From Phycisphaerales bacterium (lineage in GTDB: Bacteria; Planctomycetota; Phycisphaerae; UBA1845; Fen-1342): 64,000 nt of DNA. Each line of letters starts with the position of its first letter. Within the stretch, counting starts at the first letter, position 1. A program made the translations under genes and the position numbers. Of this stretch, positions 1 through 7,862 are shown one piece after another. The notes under the pieces are model-generated. The model ran no database searches and was not told where the DNA came from. It saw nothing but the letters and a program-made list of their open reading frames with translations. Where the stretch lies: assembly GCA_016716475.1 (NCBI GenBank), contig JADJWG010000002.1, positions 1,116,001-1,180,000 of the forward strand, written 5' to 3'.

Positions 1-2
1 CC

Positions 3-278
3 ATCGACCGTGCCACGCGGAACGTTGCATTCACGGCTTCTGTCCGCGTGTCACCGGCGGTGCTGCAAATTCCGGGTCTCGGCACCTTGCGCATCGGAGC
101 ACCCCGGGAAGGTGAACCGGAGACCGCGCCCCCCGACACCACCGCCGCCCGCACCGTCGGCTTCGATGAGCTCTTCCGTACCTTGTCCGCGATTCAGGCC
201 ACCCCGGACCAGATCATCGACGCCATCGAGCACCTGCACCGTGCCAAGGCCCTGCACGCGCGCATCCAGTATCGCTGA
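3..278 (+). CDS. flgI: Flagellar P-ring protein FlgI, C-terminal end (partial)
   Basis: The frame is open from the window edge, so this is the 3' end of a longer gene. The last 40 residues (VGFDELFRTLSAIQATPDQ, then DAIEHLHRAKALHARIQYR) match the closing helices of FlgI, where a conserved segment ends in a 'LKAAGALHAEL'-type motif. Just before lies an ISP-like strand (VRVSPAVLQIPG) typical of the FlgI C-terminal domain. FlgI forms the periplasmic P ring around the flagellar rod. The next gene, a rod-binding protein, starts 9 nt downstream, matching the usual flgI-flgJ order. The N-terminal part and signal peptide lie outside the window. Confidence 0.75.
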   Translation: MDRATRNVAFTASVRVSPAVLQIPGLGTLRIGAPREGEPETAPPDTTAARTVGFDELFRTLSAIQATPDQIIDAIEHLHRAKALHARIQYR

Positions 279-287
279 GGAACCACC

Positions 288-704
288 GTGCTGCACGCAA
301 TTTCAGCGTTGACCTCCGCACTCTACCCTCCGGCGGCAGCAACCCCACGCCCAGCCGCGCCCACCGAGTCGGACCCGGCGGTCCGTGAGGCGGCTGCGCA
401 ATTTCTGACGGAGCTGTTCTTCGGACCGCTGTTAGCGGAGGCCCGCCGCGCACCGTTCAAGGCGGACTGGATCGACGGCGGACAAACCGAATCCATTTTC
501 GGTGAGCAGCTCGACCAGCGTATCGCCGACCGCGTCGCACTGGCCGACCGTGGGTTGAACGACCACGTCGTCCGTGAGTTGTCGCAGCACGGGAAAGTGC
601 GCACCGCGCCGCCACGGACCGCACCTGCGGGCCCAGGTGCCGACCGGGTCGCCTGGCCCGCCACACTCGCTACTCAGCGCCTGACCGAGGAGCCCGCCGC
701 ATGA
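288..704 (+). CDS. Rod-binding protein (FlgJ N-terminal domain type)
   Basis: A 138-residue protein. Residues about 31-85 carry the rod-binding signature: a helix ending LTELFFGPLLAEARR, then GGQTESIFGEQLDQRIADRVA. This corresponds to the N-terminal half of FlgJ, which caps and binds the growing flagellar rod. The C-terminal muramidase domain of enterobacterial FlgJ is absent, as is common outside gammaproteobacteria, so wall opening must be done by another enzyme. The Pro/Ala-rich tail is probably disordered. The stop codon overlaps the start of the next gene (ATGA), so the two are likely translationally coupled within the flgI-flgL run. Confidence 0.75.
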   Translation: MLHAISALTSALYPPAAATPRPAAPTESDPAVREAAAQFLTELFFGPLLAEARRAPFKADWIDGGQTESIFGEQLDQRIADRVALADRGLNDHVVRELSQHGKVRTAPPRTAPAGPGADRVAWPATLATQRLTEEPAA

Positions 705-1264
705 CACGGCCGACCGCCACCCATCCTGCGGCGCCCCGCCCGGGAGCCGGCCTCAGTCCGGCAGCCGCGCAGGTCCTGCCTGCGCTGGCGCAGGAGCTGG
801 CCGAGTTCCAGCAGGTTCTCCAGCAACTTGCGCAGCTCGCGGGCAGCAAGATCACGGCCCTGCGGGCGGCGGACACGCCGGCACTGGAGGCCTGCGCCGC
901 GCGCGAAGAGCAGTTGCTGCGCGAGGTCTTCCGGCGCGAGCAGCAGCGCAAGGCGGTTCTTGCGCGCGCCGCGCAGGCCCTGCACGTGGCCACCGACCAA
1001 GGCGTGACGCTCGGCGACCTTGCGGCCACCTTGCCCGAGCCGCTGGCATCATCTCTGCGGGCTCGCAGTGCGGGTTTGCAGGCCGCCGCCGAGGAATTGC
1101 AGCGGAAGAACCAGCTCGTCGCGCTGGTGGCACAGAAACTGCAAAGTCACATTCGCGGCATTTTTGCCGAGGTGGCCGGTGTCACCACCGCCACCCCCCT
1201 GTATGGGCCTGCTGGCCAGCGCGACGCACGGGCGACGCGCACCTGGGTCGACGCCGTCGGTTAA
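701..1264 (+). CDS. FlgN-like flagellar export chaperone
   Basis: A 187-residue, nearly all-helical protein rich in Ala, Gln, Glu and Arg, with heptad-like stretches across residues 25-165. It sits directly before flgK and flgL, the two hook-filament junction proteins that FlgN escorts to the export gate. Length, helical composition and position fit the FlgN family, whose sequence is poorly conserved, so the call rests partly on context. It overlaps the rod-binding gene by 4 nt (ATGA). The last 30 residues are Gly/Ala/Arg-rich and may form the client-binding tail. An alternative is another flagellar coiled-coil protein of unknown role. Confidence 0.6.
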   Translation: MTRPTATHPAAPRPGAGLSPAAAQVLPALAQELAEFQQVLQQLAQLAGSKITALRAADTPALEACAAREEQLLREVFRREQQRKAVLARAAQALHVATDQGVTLGDLAATLPEPLASSLRARSAGLQAAAEELQRKNQLVALVAQKLQSHIRGIFAEVAGVTTATPLYGPAGQRDARATRTWVDAVG

Positions 1265-1274
1265 GAGGTTTGCC

Positions 1275-2978
1275 GTGTTAGGTTCAGCTTACAGCATCGG
1301 CCAGAGCGCTCTCGCCGCGTACCAGGCGGCGGTGGCGGTCACGGGCCAGAACATCGCGAACGTCGGTAACCCGAACTACACGCGGCTGACCGGCCGGCTC
1401 GAAGCGCTGTACGGCGGACATGCGGGTGTGGGCATCGCGCCGGGGCTGGGCGTCAATCTCACCGGGTTGAGCCGCCACATCGACGAAGCCGTCGAAGCAC
1501 GGTTACGGCAGGCGCTCGGCTCACGCAGCGGGGCGGAACTCCGCTACCAGACCCTCAGCCGCGTCGAGGGGCTCTACAACGAACTGACCGAGACCGACCT
1601 CTCCACCCAACTGACAAACTTCTTTGGATCGCTCGGCAATCTGCAGACCGATCCGCTCGAGACCACAGCGCGCGATCTGGTACTCGCGAATGCCGATCAG
1701 GTCGTGCAATCTCTCCAACGGCACCGTTCCGGACTCCTGGAGCACGTGGTCGATCTGAACACGACCGTCGCGCAGATGACACAACGCGCCAACGGCATCG
1801 TCGATGAAGTGGCCAAGCTCAACGAGCTGATCGTCACCACCGAGGCCCGCAGCCCCGGCGGCAGCGCCGCCCTGCGCGACCGCCGCGACACGCTCCTGCG
1901 CGAACTCGGCACCATGATGGACATTCAGGTGCGCGAACAGCGCGGCGGCGTGGTGAACGTTTACGTCGGAAGCGAGCCGGTCGTCGACTTCACCCGCTCC
2001 CGTGGCTTCACCACACAGGTTGTCAACCGCGATGGATTGGCGCGACTCGAGGTCCGCTTCGCCGACAATCAGGGCACGGTCCGCATCCGTGACGGCCGGC
2101 TCGGCGCCGTGCTCCAGACCCGCGACGAGCACATCGGCGGACAGCTCGAGCGGCTGGACGGCCTCGCCCGGGGCCTCATTTACGAAGTCAACCGCGTACA
2201 CAGCAGCGGGCAGGGTCTGCGGGGCTACACCCAGCTCACCGGCACTTACCCGGTCCGCAATCCGAGCGTACCTCTCAACAACGCCGCTGCCGGCCTCGCC
2301 TTCTCAGTGCAGAGCGGAACTTTCCTCGTTCACGTCCGCGACCAGACAACCGGCAGTGTCACCACCACGCAGGTGGAAATCGATCTGGACGGCCTGCGCG
2401 GCAACGACACGACGCTCCTCGGACTCGCGGCCGCCCTCGGCAGCGCCCGCCAGGTCGGCGTCGGCTTTACGCCCGACGGCCGTATCGACCTGCAAGCCCA
2501 GGCCGGTTACGAGCTCTCTTTCTCCGAGGACACCTCCGGAGTGCTCGCGGCCCTGGGACTTGGCACATTCTTTAACGGCACAAATGCCAGCACGATCGCG
2601 GTGAACGGCACATTGAAGGGCGATCCGCGCCTGCTGGCGACTTCGCTCGACGGTGCCCCCGGCGACGGCCGCAATGCCGGTCGTCTGGCACTGCTGGGCG
2701 AACGCACATCCGACCTGCTGGGCGGGGTCAGCATCGAGCAGTTTCACCAGTCCACCGTGCACGGGCTGGGTGTGACGGTGGCGGGCGCACTGACCTCCTA
2801 CGAAGCCGCGGACGCGGTGTACAGCAGTCTGTTGGCACAACGTGAAGCGGTCAGCGGCGTGAGTCTCGACGAAGAGGCCATCAATCTCGCGAAATTTGAG
2901 CGTTCGTACCAGGGGGCGGCCCGCTTCCTGTCGGTGCTCGACTCGCTCTCGAACGAAGTCCTGGCCCTGGTGCGATAG
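1275..2978 (+). CDS. flgK: Flagellar hook-associated protein 1 (FlgK)
   Basis: A 567-residue protein joining hook to filament. The N-terminal D0 helix is clear (SIGQSALAAYQAAVAVTGQN, then IANVGNPNYTR), and the C-terminal D0 helix returns with SLDEEAINLAKFERSYQGAA. The middle is a long HAP1-type domain. I chose the GTG at 1275 because AAGAGG lies 6 nt upstream and the D0 helix starts there; the open frame extends far upstream only because GC-rich DNA lacks stops. The gene lies 10 nt after flgN and 18 nt before flgL, so it is co-transcribed with them. The product is secreted through the flagellar export apparatus and has no signal peptide. Confidence 0.92.
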   Translation: MLGSAYSIGQSALAAYQAAVAVTGQNIANVGNPNYTRLTGRLEALYGGHAGVGIAPGLGVNLTGLSRHIDEAVEARLRQALGSRSGAELRYQTLSRVEGLYNELTETDLSTQLTNFFGSLGNLQTDPLETTARDLVLANADQVVQSLQRHRSGLLEHVVDLNTTVAQMTQRANGIVDEVAKLNELIVTTEARSPGGSAALRDRRDTLLRELGTMMDIQVREQRGGVVNVYVGSEPVVDFTRSRGFTTQVVNRDGLARLEVRFADNQGTVRIRDGRLGAVLQTRDEHIGGQLERLDGLARGLIYEVNRVHSSGQGLRGYTQLTGTYPVRNPSVPLNNAAAGLAFSVQSGTFLVHVRDQTTGSVTTTQVEIDLDGLRGNDTTLLGLAAALGSARQVGVGFTPDGRIDLQAQAGYELSFSEDTSGVLAALGLGTFFNGTNASTIAVNGTLKGDPRLLATSLDGAPGDGRNAGRLALLGERTSDLLGGVSIEQFHQSTVHGLGVTVAGALTSYEAADAVYSSLLAQREAVSGVSLDEEAINLAKFERSYQGAARFLSVLDSLSNEVLALVR

Positions 2979-2996
2979 GGCAGCCGAGCAAGCACG

Positions 2997-4910
2997 ATGG
3001 CAATTTCAGCGATTAACCTGGCCCGCGTAAGCTTCAACCAGCGGACAACCAATCTGCTGGAGGCACTGCGTTCCAACCACCTCGCGCTCTACCACCAGCA
3101 GACACGAATCGCCACGGGCCTCGCCTTCCTGCGGCCCAGCGAGGACCCGGTGCGCTCCGCCAGCGCGGTGGTGCTCGAACGGCGTATCGATTGGATGAAC
3201 CAGGTCAAGAGTAATCTCGACCAGGTCAATGCGACGGTCTCCGAGATCGACAGTGCCATGCAGGAAGCCCTCGCGATCTTCAGCGAGTCGCAGGCCCTCG
3301 CCGTGCAGGTCGTCGGCGACACGCTCAGCGAAGATGAGCGCCAGGCGCTGGTCACCGTTGCCGACGGTCTGCTCGATCGCATGTTCAGCATTGCGAACCG
3401 CCGCTACCTCAATACCTGGTTGTTCGGCGGCCAGAGCGGCACCCAGCCCTTCACCTGGCACGGGACCGGGGTGCTTTACCAAGGTGACGATCAACGCCTC
3501 GAGACCATGGTCGACTCAAACCTTACGGCCGACTTCTTCACCGTACCGGGCACCGAGTTCTTCCGGGCGTTGTCCAGCGAGGTGCGCGGGGCGGTGGATC
3601 TCAACCCGGCCGTCCGGCTCCACACCCGCCTGAGTGACCTGAATGGTGCGCTCGGACGTGGCGTGACACCCGGGCGGATCGCCATCGCGACCGCCGCCGG
3701 TAACCATGAAATTGACCTGCGGGAAACCGCCACCGTAGGGCAGGTGGTCGATCGACTCAACGCCGACTTTCCGGCCGGCCTGCGTGCGGAACTGACCCCC
3801 GTCGGCATCCGGCTGGTGCGCGACCGCGTGGAGCTGGGCGAGGTCACGATCACCGATGTCGGGGGCGGGAGTCTGGCCGGCGATCTCGGCCTGGCCGGGG
3901 CATTCGACCAGCCGATCCGCAACGCTGTGGATCTTGACCCGCGCCTGACCCTGCAGACGCGGATTTCCGACCTGCGCGCCGGCGCCGGACTTCAGCTCGA
4001 CGCGCCGCTGAGCGTGCGTAACGGGCCGGATGTCGTGACGATCGGGTTGCGCGAAGCCCAGACCATCCAGGATGTGCTTAACCGCTTCAACGAGTCCGGA
4101 GCCGGTGTCTGGGCACGCATCAACGACGACGGCCGTACGCTCAACGTCCAAAACCGAGTCTCCGGCACCGCCCTGTCTATCGAAGAAGACGGCGGCCAGA
4201 CTGCCACTCGCCTGGGGTTGCGTTCGCTGCACGGCGGTACGCGGCTCGCGGAAATCAACGGGGGCGGTGGTGTCGGCACCGGACCGGGACACGACCTGCG
4301 CATCACGACCGCCGACGGAACCAACGTGCTGGTCGATCTGAGCGGCACCCTGACGCTGGACGACGTCATCACGCGCCTGAACAACGCGGCCGGGGGCGCA
4401 ATTACCGCCTCTCTCGCGCAAAACGGGAACGGACTGCAGCTCACGGACCACACGACGGGGGCCGGGACGCTGACGCTGACTTCGCCCAACAACACGAGCG
4501 TGATTCGCGACCTCGGCCTCGACGAACCCCCCGTTGGTAACCGGATTACGGGGCGGGACGTGCATCCGCACCGTGTGGACAGCCCATTCACCGCGTTGCT
4601 GGAGCTGCGCGCCGGCATGCTGGCGAACGATCGGCTGGGAATGCAGGCGGCCGCAGCGCGTCTGGAACGCGTCATGCAAGGGATGCAACGTGTGCAAGGC
4701 CAGATGGCTTCACAGGCGCGGTCCCTGGCGGACCGCTCGGAACGAATCGAGACGGAATTGTCAGCGACCCAGATCCTGCTGAGTGACGTACGTGACACGG
4801 ACATCGCCGATGCGGCTGTGCGTTTCTCCCAGTTGCAGACGGCGCTTCAGGCCAGCATGCAGACATCCGCGCAAATGTTGAATCTCTCTTTGCTGGACTA
4901 TCTGCGCTGA
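2997..4910 (+). CDS. flgL: Flagellar hook-associated protein 3 (FlgL), enlarged
   Basis: A 637-residue protein, about twice the usual 300. The flagellin-like N-terminus (LYHQQTRIATGLAFLRPSED at about residues 30-50) and the C-terminal helix (DIADAAVRFSQLQTALQASM) identify FlgL. Between them, from about residue 200 to 500, are three similar units beginning near 200, 310 and 427. Each has a 'DL-P-L-TRISDL' style opening, a hydrophobic strand pair, and a helix such as TVGQVVDRLNADFPAGL, TIQDVLNRFNESGAGVW or TLDDVITRLNNAAGGAI. They resemble the IN/hook-type domains inserted in flagellins. The extra surface domains would project from the hook-filament junction. The start follows flgK by 18 nt. Confidence 0.9.
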   Translation: MAISAINLARVSFNQRTTNLLEALRSNHLALYHQQTRIATGLAFLRPSEDPVRSASAVVLERRIDWMNQVKSNLDQVNATVSEIDSAMQEALAIFSESQALAVQVVGDTLSEDERQALVTVADGLLDRMFSIANRRYLNTWLFGGQSGTQPFTWHGTGVLYQGDDQRLETMVDSNLTADFFTVPGTEFFRALSSEVRGAVDLNPAVRLHTRLSDLNGALGRGVTPGRIAIATAAGNHEIDLRETATVGQVVDRLNADFPAGLRAELTPVGIRLVRDRVELGEVTITDVGGGSLAGDLGLAGAFDQPIRNAVDLDPRLTLQTRISDLRAGAGLQLDAPLSVRNGPDVVTIGLREAQTIQDVLNRFNESGAGVWARINDDGRTLNVQNRVSGTALSIEEDGGQTATRLGLRSLHGGTRLAEINGGGGVGTGPGHDLRITTADGTNVLVDLSGTLTLDDVITRLNNAAGGAITASLAQNGNGLQLTDHTTGAGTLTLTSPNNTSVIRDLGLDEPPVGNRITGRDVHPHRVDSPFTALLELRAGMLANDRLGMQAAAARLERVMQGMQRVQGQMASQARSLADRSERIETELSATQILLSDVRDTDIADAAVRFSQLQTALQASMQTSAQMLNLSLLDYLR

Positions 4911-5153
4911 GGCCGCCGGCACGGCTCGAACGCCGCGCCGCAGCAAGACTTGGATCGGGAGAGAAGCTTGGAGGACGCGGGTGCGACAGTGCCGGCCTGG
5001 CTCGGCCGCTTGTCGCCCCGGTTGGTCCGCGGAGTGCGGACCGGACGGTGGAAGCGTCCGGTTCGGCGGGTGGCAAACTGGAGTGTCGGCCGACGCCGGC
5101 CGGCCCCCCCGCCGGGCAAACCAGATGGAAATCCGAGCCGCAGGAGCCGTGTG

Positions 5154-5597
5154 ATGCTCATCGAAACGACGCGCTTTGGCACGATTGAAGTGGACGAAGG
5201 AAAACTCATGACCTTCGCCGAGGGGCTGTTGGGATTTCCACAGCACAAGCGCTTCGCCCTGCTCCAGACTGGACCGGACCCGGTGTTCTTCTGGATGCAG
5301 TCGGTCGACGATCCGCATCTTGCGTTCGTGGTGTGCGACCCCGTGCCGTTCGTGCCGGACTACCAGGTGCCGATCCGGAAGGATGACCTGGCGGCCCTGG
5401 GGATTGCAGACCCGACCGACACGCAGGTGCTGGTCATCGTCAACAAAGTAGGTGCGGACCTGACGGCCAATCTCCTCGGTCCACTTGTGATTGGCACTCG
5501 GGTCCTGAATGCCCGACAGCTCGTGCTGTCGGACAAGCGCTACGGCACCCGCCACCGCCTGCTGGACGCCCCGGCGGCGGCGGTTCGCACGGCGTAA
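5154..5597 (+). CDS. fliW: Flagellar assembly factor FliW
   Basis: A 147-residue protein of normal FliW length. The opening IETTRFGTIEVDEGKLMTF and GLLGFPQHKRFALL are family signatures, as is the middle FFWMQSVDDPHLAFVVCDP. FliW binds CsrA allosterically and also binds free flagellin, releasing CsrA repression of flagellin mRNA when flagellin is exported. ATG 5154 has CAGGAG about 8 nt upstream; the GTG at 5151 is an alternative, and the longer upstream open frame is Arg/Pro-rich and not FliW-like. csrA follows after 200 nt and the flagellin genes after that, so the whole regulatory circuit is contiguous. Confidence 0.93.
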   Translation: MLIETTRFGTIEVDEGKLMTFAEGLLGFPQHKRFALLQTGPDPVFFWMQSVDDPHLAFVVCDPVPFVPDYQVPIRKDDLAALGIADPTDTQVLVIVNKVGADLTANLLGPLVIGTRVLNARQLVLSDKRYGTRHRLLDAPAAAVRTA

Positions 5598-5629
5598 GGC
5601 GGCAGTAGCTTTCTACCGGAGAGGCCAGC

Positions 5630-5635
5630 TATAAT
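5630..5635 (+). promoter_or_regulatory. Candidate -10 element (TATAAT) ahead of csrA
   Basis: A perfect TATAAT lies between fliW and csrA, 165 nt before the csrA start. No good -35 is visible at 16-18 nt spacing, so it is a candidate only. If used, csrA would have its own promoter and a leader of about 160 nt. Confidence 0.35.
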
Positions 5636-5799
5636 GGACGCGGGTCGTAACGAGAATCGTGGAGACTGGGACGCCCACAACGGGCACCACGCTGCACGCG
5701 TCCGGGGCGCAACCGCAGCAGGTACCGCCCTCTGCGACCTTGCGATTCCCGCGCCGCCTGTCCGGCCCGGCATCGGCATCATTCAGGAAGGAGCCGCGA

Positions 5800-6048
5800 A
5801 TGTTGGTGCTTTCGAGGCAACGCGACGAATCCATCATCATCGGCGACAACGTGCAAATCACGGTCGTCGACATCCGGGGGGACAAGGTGCGGCTGGGTAT
5901 CGAGGCACCCGCCGAGATCAGCGTGCACCGCAAGGAAGTCTTCGACGCGATTCAACGCGAGAATCGCAGGGCAGCCGGAATAACGACCGAGGATCTGGCG
6001 GCTGTGCCCGCAGCGCCGCCGGCCCCACGGCCGCGCGCCAAGAAGTAA
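5800..6048 (+). CDS. csrA: Translational regulator CsrA
   Basis: An 82-residue protein. The start MLVLSRQRDESIIIGDNVQI, the central VRLGIEAPAEISVHR and the helix KEVFDAIQREN are the canonical CsrA fold. It includes the Val/Arg strand residues (SVHR) that contact GGA motifs in RNA. CsrA dimers block ribosome binding on target mRNAs, classically flagellin mRNA in FliW-containing bacteria. The start at 5800 has AGGAAGGA at a normal distance; the longer open frame upstream is not CsrA-like. The last 20 residues are an Ala/Pro/Arg tail longer than usual. The gene lies between fliW and flagellin. Confidence 0.95.
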   Translation: MLVLSRQRDESIIIGDNVQITVVDIRGDKVRLGIEAPAEISVHRKEVFDAIQRENRRAAGITTEDLAAVPAAPPAPRPRAKK

Positions 6049-6118
6049 GCGTAACATCCCGCCCCCGTCCCCGGTCGTTCCTTTCCCACCAGAATCGTAC
6101 CTCAGCCACGAACCGTTC

Positions 6119-6126
6119 AAGGAGGA
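6119..6126 (+). promoter_or_regulatory. Strong SD with GGA core, possible CsrA site, flagellin 1
   Basis: AAGGAGGA ends 6 nt before the flagellin ATG and contains GGA motifs, the core that CsrA binds. It is the only strong SD close to csrA. Its role as a CsrA site is inferred from the family mechanism (FliW-CsrA-flagellin) and has not been shown here. Confidence 0.4.
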
Positions 6127-6132
6127 TGGCTA

Positions 6133-7554
6133 ATGGCTCGCATTAACACCAATGTCAGTGCGCTTACGGCGCAACGGAACCTGAATCAGGCCCACCGTGG
6201 GCTGAACACGACCATGGAGCACCTGAGCACCGGCCTGCGGATCAGCCGCGGCAAGGACGATCCGGCCGGGCTCATCGTCTCCGAGCGCCTGCGGGCCGAG
6301 ATCAGCGCCGTCGGCCAAGCGGTCTCGAATACCCAGCGCGCCAAGCTGATCGTCGCCACCGCCGAAGGCGCGCTCGACGAAGTCGCCGCACTGCTCAAGG
6401 ACATTAAGGCCAAGATCGTCGAGGCCGCCAACGAGGGCGCATTTTCAAGTGAAGAGATCGAGGCCAACCAGCTCCAGATCGACTCCGCGATCGACAGCAT
6501 CACGCGCATCGCGAATACCACCACCTTCGCGGGCCGCAAGCTGCTCGACGGCTCACTGGCTTACGAGACCAGTGGTGTGAACAACCAGCATGTCAAGGAT
6601 CTGCAGATCCATGCCACGCAATTCGGTTTGCAGTCGAGCGTGGCTGTCAACGTGAACGTGGTTGCGCCGGCCGAGCAGGCCCGTATCGCCTTCCCCTACG
6701 CGGCACTCTCGGCCGGAGCCAGTAATATCACCATCGAATTGCGCGGCCCCAACGGCGTCGTCACCATGGCGTTCGCGAACGGCACACCCGCCTCGCAGAT
6801 CGCCCGGGCCATCAACTCGGTCTCCGACGCCACGGGTGTCAAGGCGAGCTTGTCCGCCGGTGGTGCGAGCGGCCTCACCATCCACACCGAAGACTATGGC
6901 AGCCGCCAGTTCGTCACGGTTCGGACCCTCTCAAGCACGGGCGCTTTCCCCACGACGACCAACGACGACCGCGGGGCCGATGCCGTGGCGCTCATCAACG
7001 GCAGTTTGACCCGCAGTGTGGGCAACCGCGTCTTCATGAAAAACTCGCTGCTGGATCTGGAAATGACCGTGTCGGCCTCGACCTACACGACCAATTTCAA
7101 CATCACCGGTGGGGGCGCGCTCTTCCAAATCGGGCCCCGTGTCGACACCAATCTCCAGGTGAACATGGCCATCGACTCGGTCCATGCCTCGCAACTGGGG
7201 AACGCCTCGATCGGCTACCTCTCCGATGTCAAGACCGGCGGCAACTACGCCCTGACGACGGAATCACCGCAGTTCAACCGCGCGTCGCGCGTTGTGGACG
7301 AGGCGATCACCCGCATCTCCGTGCTGCGGGGCCGGCTGGGTTCATTCGAGCGCAACACGCTCGACACCACTGCCAACCAGCTCAACATCACCATGGAGAA
7401 CCTGACCTCGGCCGAGTCGACCATCCGCGATGCCGACTTCGCGCACGAAACCTCCCGACTGGCCCGCGACCAGATCCTGGTGAACGCCGGGACAACCGTC
7501 CTGACGCTCGCGAACCAGACCACACAGTCCGTACTGCGGCTGCTCGGCGGCTAA
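6133..7554 (+). CDS. fliC: Flagellin (copy 1)
   Basis: A 473-residue flagellin. The N-terminal D0/D1 helices read INTNVSALTAQRNLNQAHRG, then LSTGLRISRGKDDPAGL. The C-terminal helices include MENLTSAESTIRDADFAHE and end in VLTLANQTTQSVLRLLGG. The middle (about residues 170-390) holds a flagellin hook-type insert and a variable surface domain. It polymerises into the filament after export. Transcription probably ends at the hairpin that begins 30 nt after the stop. A second, clearly related flagellin follows at 7863; the two share D0/D1 and the general layout of the insert, but differ in the surface segment. Confidence 0.95.
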   Translation: MARINTNVSALTAQRNLNQAHRGLNTTMEHLSTGLRISRGKDDPAGLIVSERLRAEISAVGQAVSNTQRAKLIVATAEGALDEVAALLKDIKAKIVEAANEGAFSSEEIEANQLQIDSAIDSITRIANTTTFAGRKLLDGSLAYETSGVNNQHVKDLQIHATQFGLQSSVAVNVNVVAPAEQARIAFPYAALSAGASNITIELRGPNGVVTMAFANGTPASQIARAINSVSDATGVKASLSAGGASGLTIHTEDYGSRQFVTVRTLSSTGAFPTTTNDDRGADAVALINGSLTRSVGNRVFMKNSLLDLEMTVSASTYTTNFNITGGGALFQIGPRVDTNLQVNMAIDSVHASQLGNASIGYLSDVKTGGNYALTTESPQFNRASRVVDEAITRISVLRGRLGSFERNTLDTTANQLNITMENLTSAESTIRDADFAHETSRLARDQILVNAGTTVLTLANQTTQSVLRLLGG

Positions 7555-7584
7555 GCCCCCGGTGTCCGCAGCCAGGGGACCTCA

Positions 7585-7635
7585 CCGGCCGGTGTTCGAG
7601 CGATCTCCCGCTCGGGCGCCGGCCGGGCCGTTTTT
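7585..7635 (+). terminator. Intrinsic terminator after flagellin 1
   Basis: CCGGCCGG at 7585-7592 pairs with the same palindrome at 7619-7626, and inside it CGAGCG (7597-7602) pairs with CGCTCG (7609-7614). A TTTTT tract follows at 7631-7635. This is a strong two-part stem with a U-tract, so flagellin 1 is probably a separate transcript from flagellin 2. Confidence 0.75.
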
Positions 7636-7862
7636 ATGCGACCCCGGCCGGCGGGTGGTTGAAAATCCGCAGCGTCCCTGATTCCCGCGGCTCCCTTAAT
7701 CAAGCTGGCGTATCTTCCGGACGATGCCCTTGGTGTCTTGGAAAAATGGTGCTCGGTCGGCGCTGACCGGCATCGGCTTCGGAACAGTGTCAGGGTGCCG
7801 CCGCCCCACCAACGCATGTGCGTCGGGGCCACCGGCGAAGTCGCCCACGGAGGCGCAGGACT

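Noticed and set aside
3516..4697. Long minus-strand frame opposite flgL
   Set aside because: Antisense to a clear FlgL gene; composition mirrors the GC-rich codon pattern and no domain is visible.
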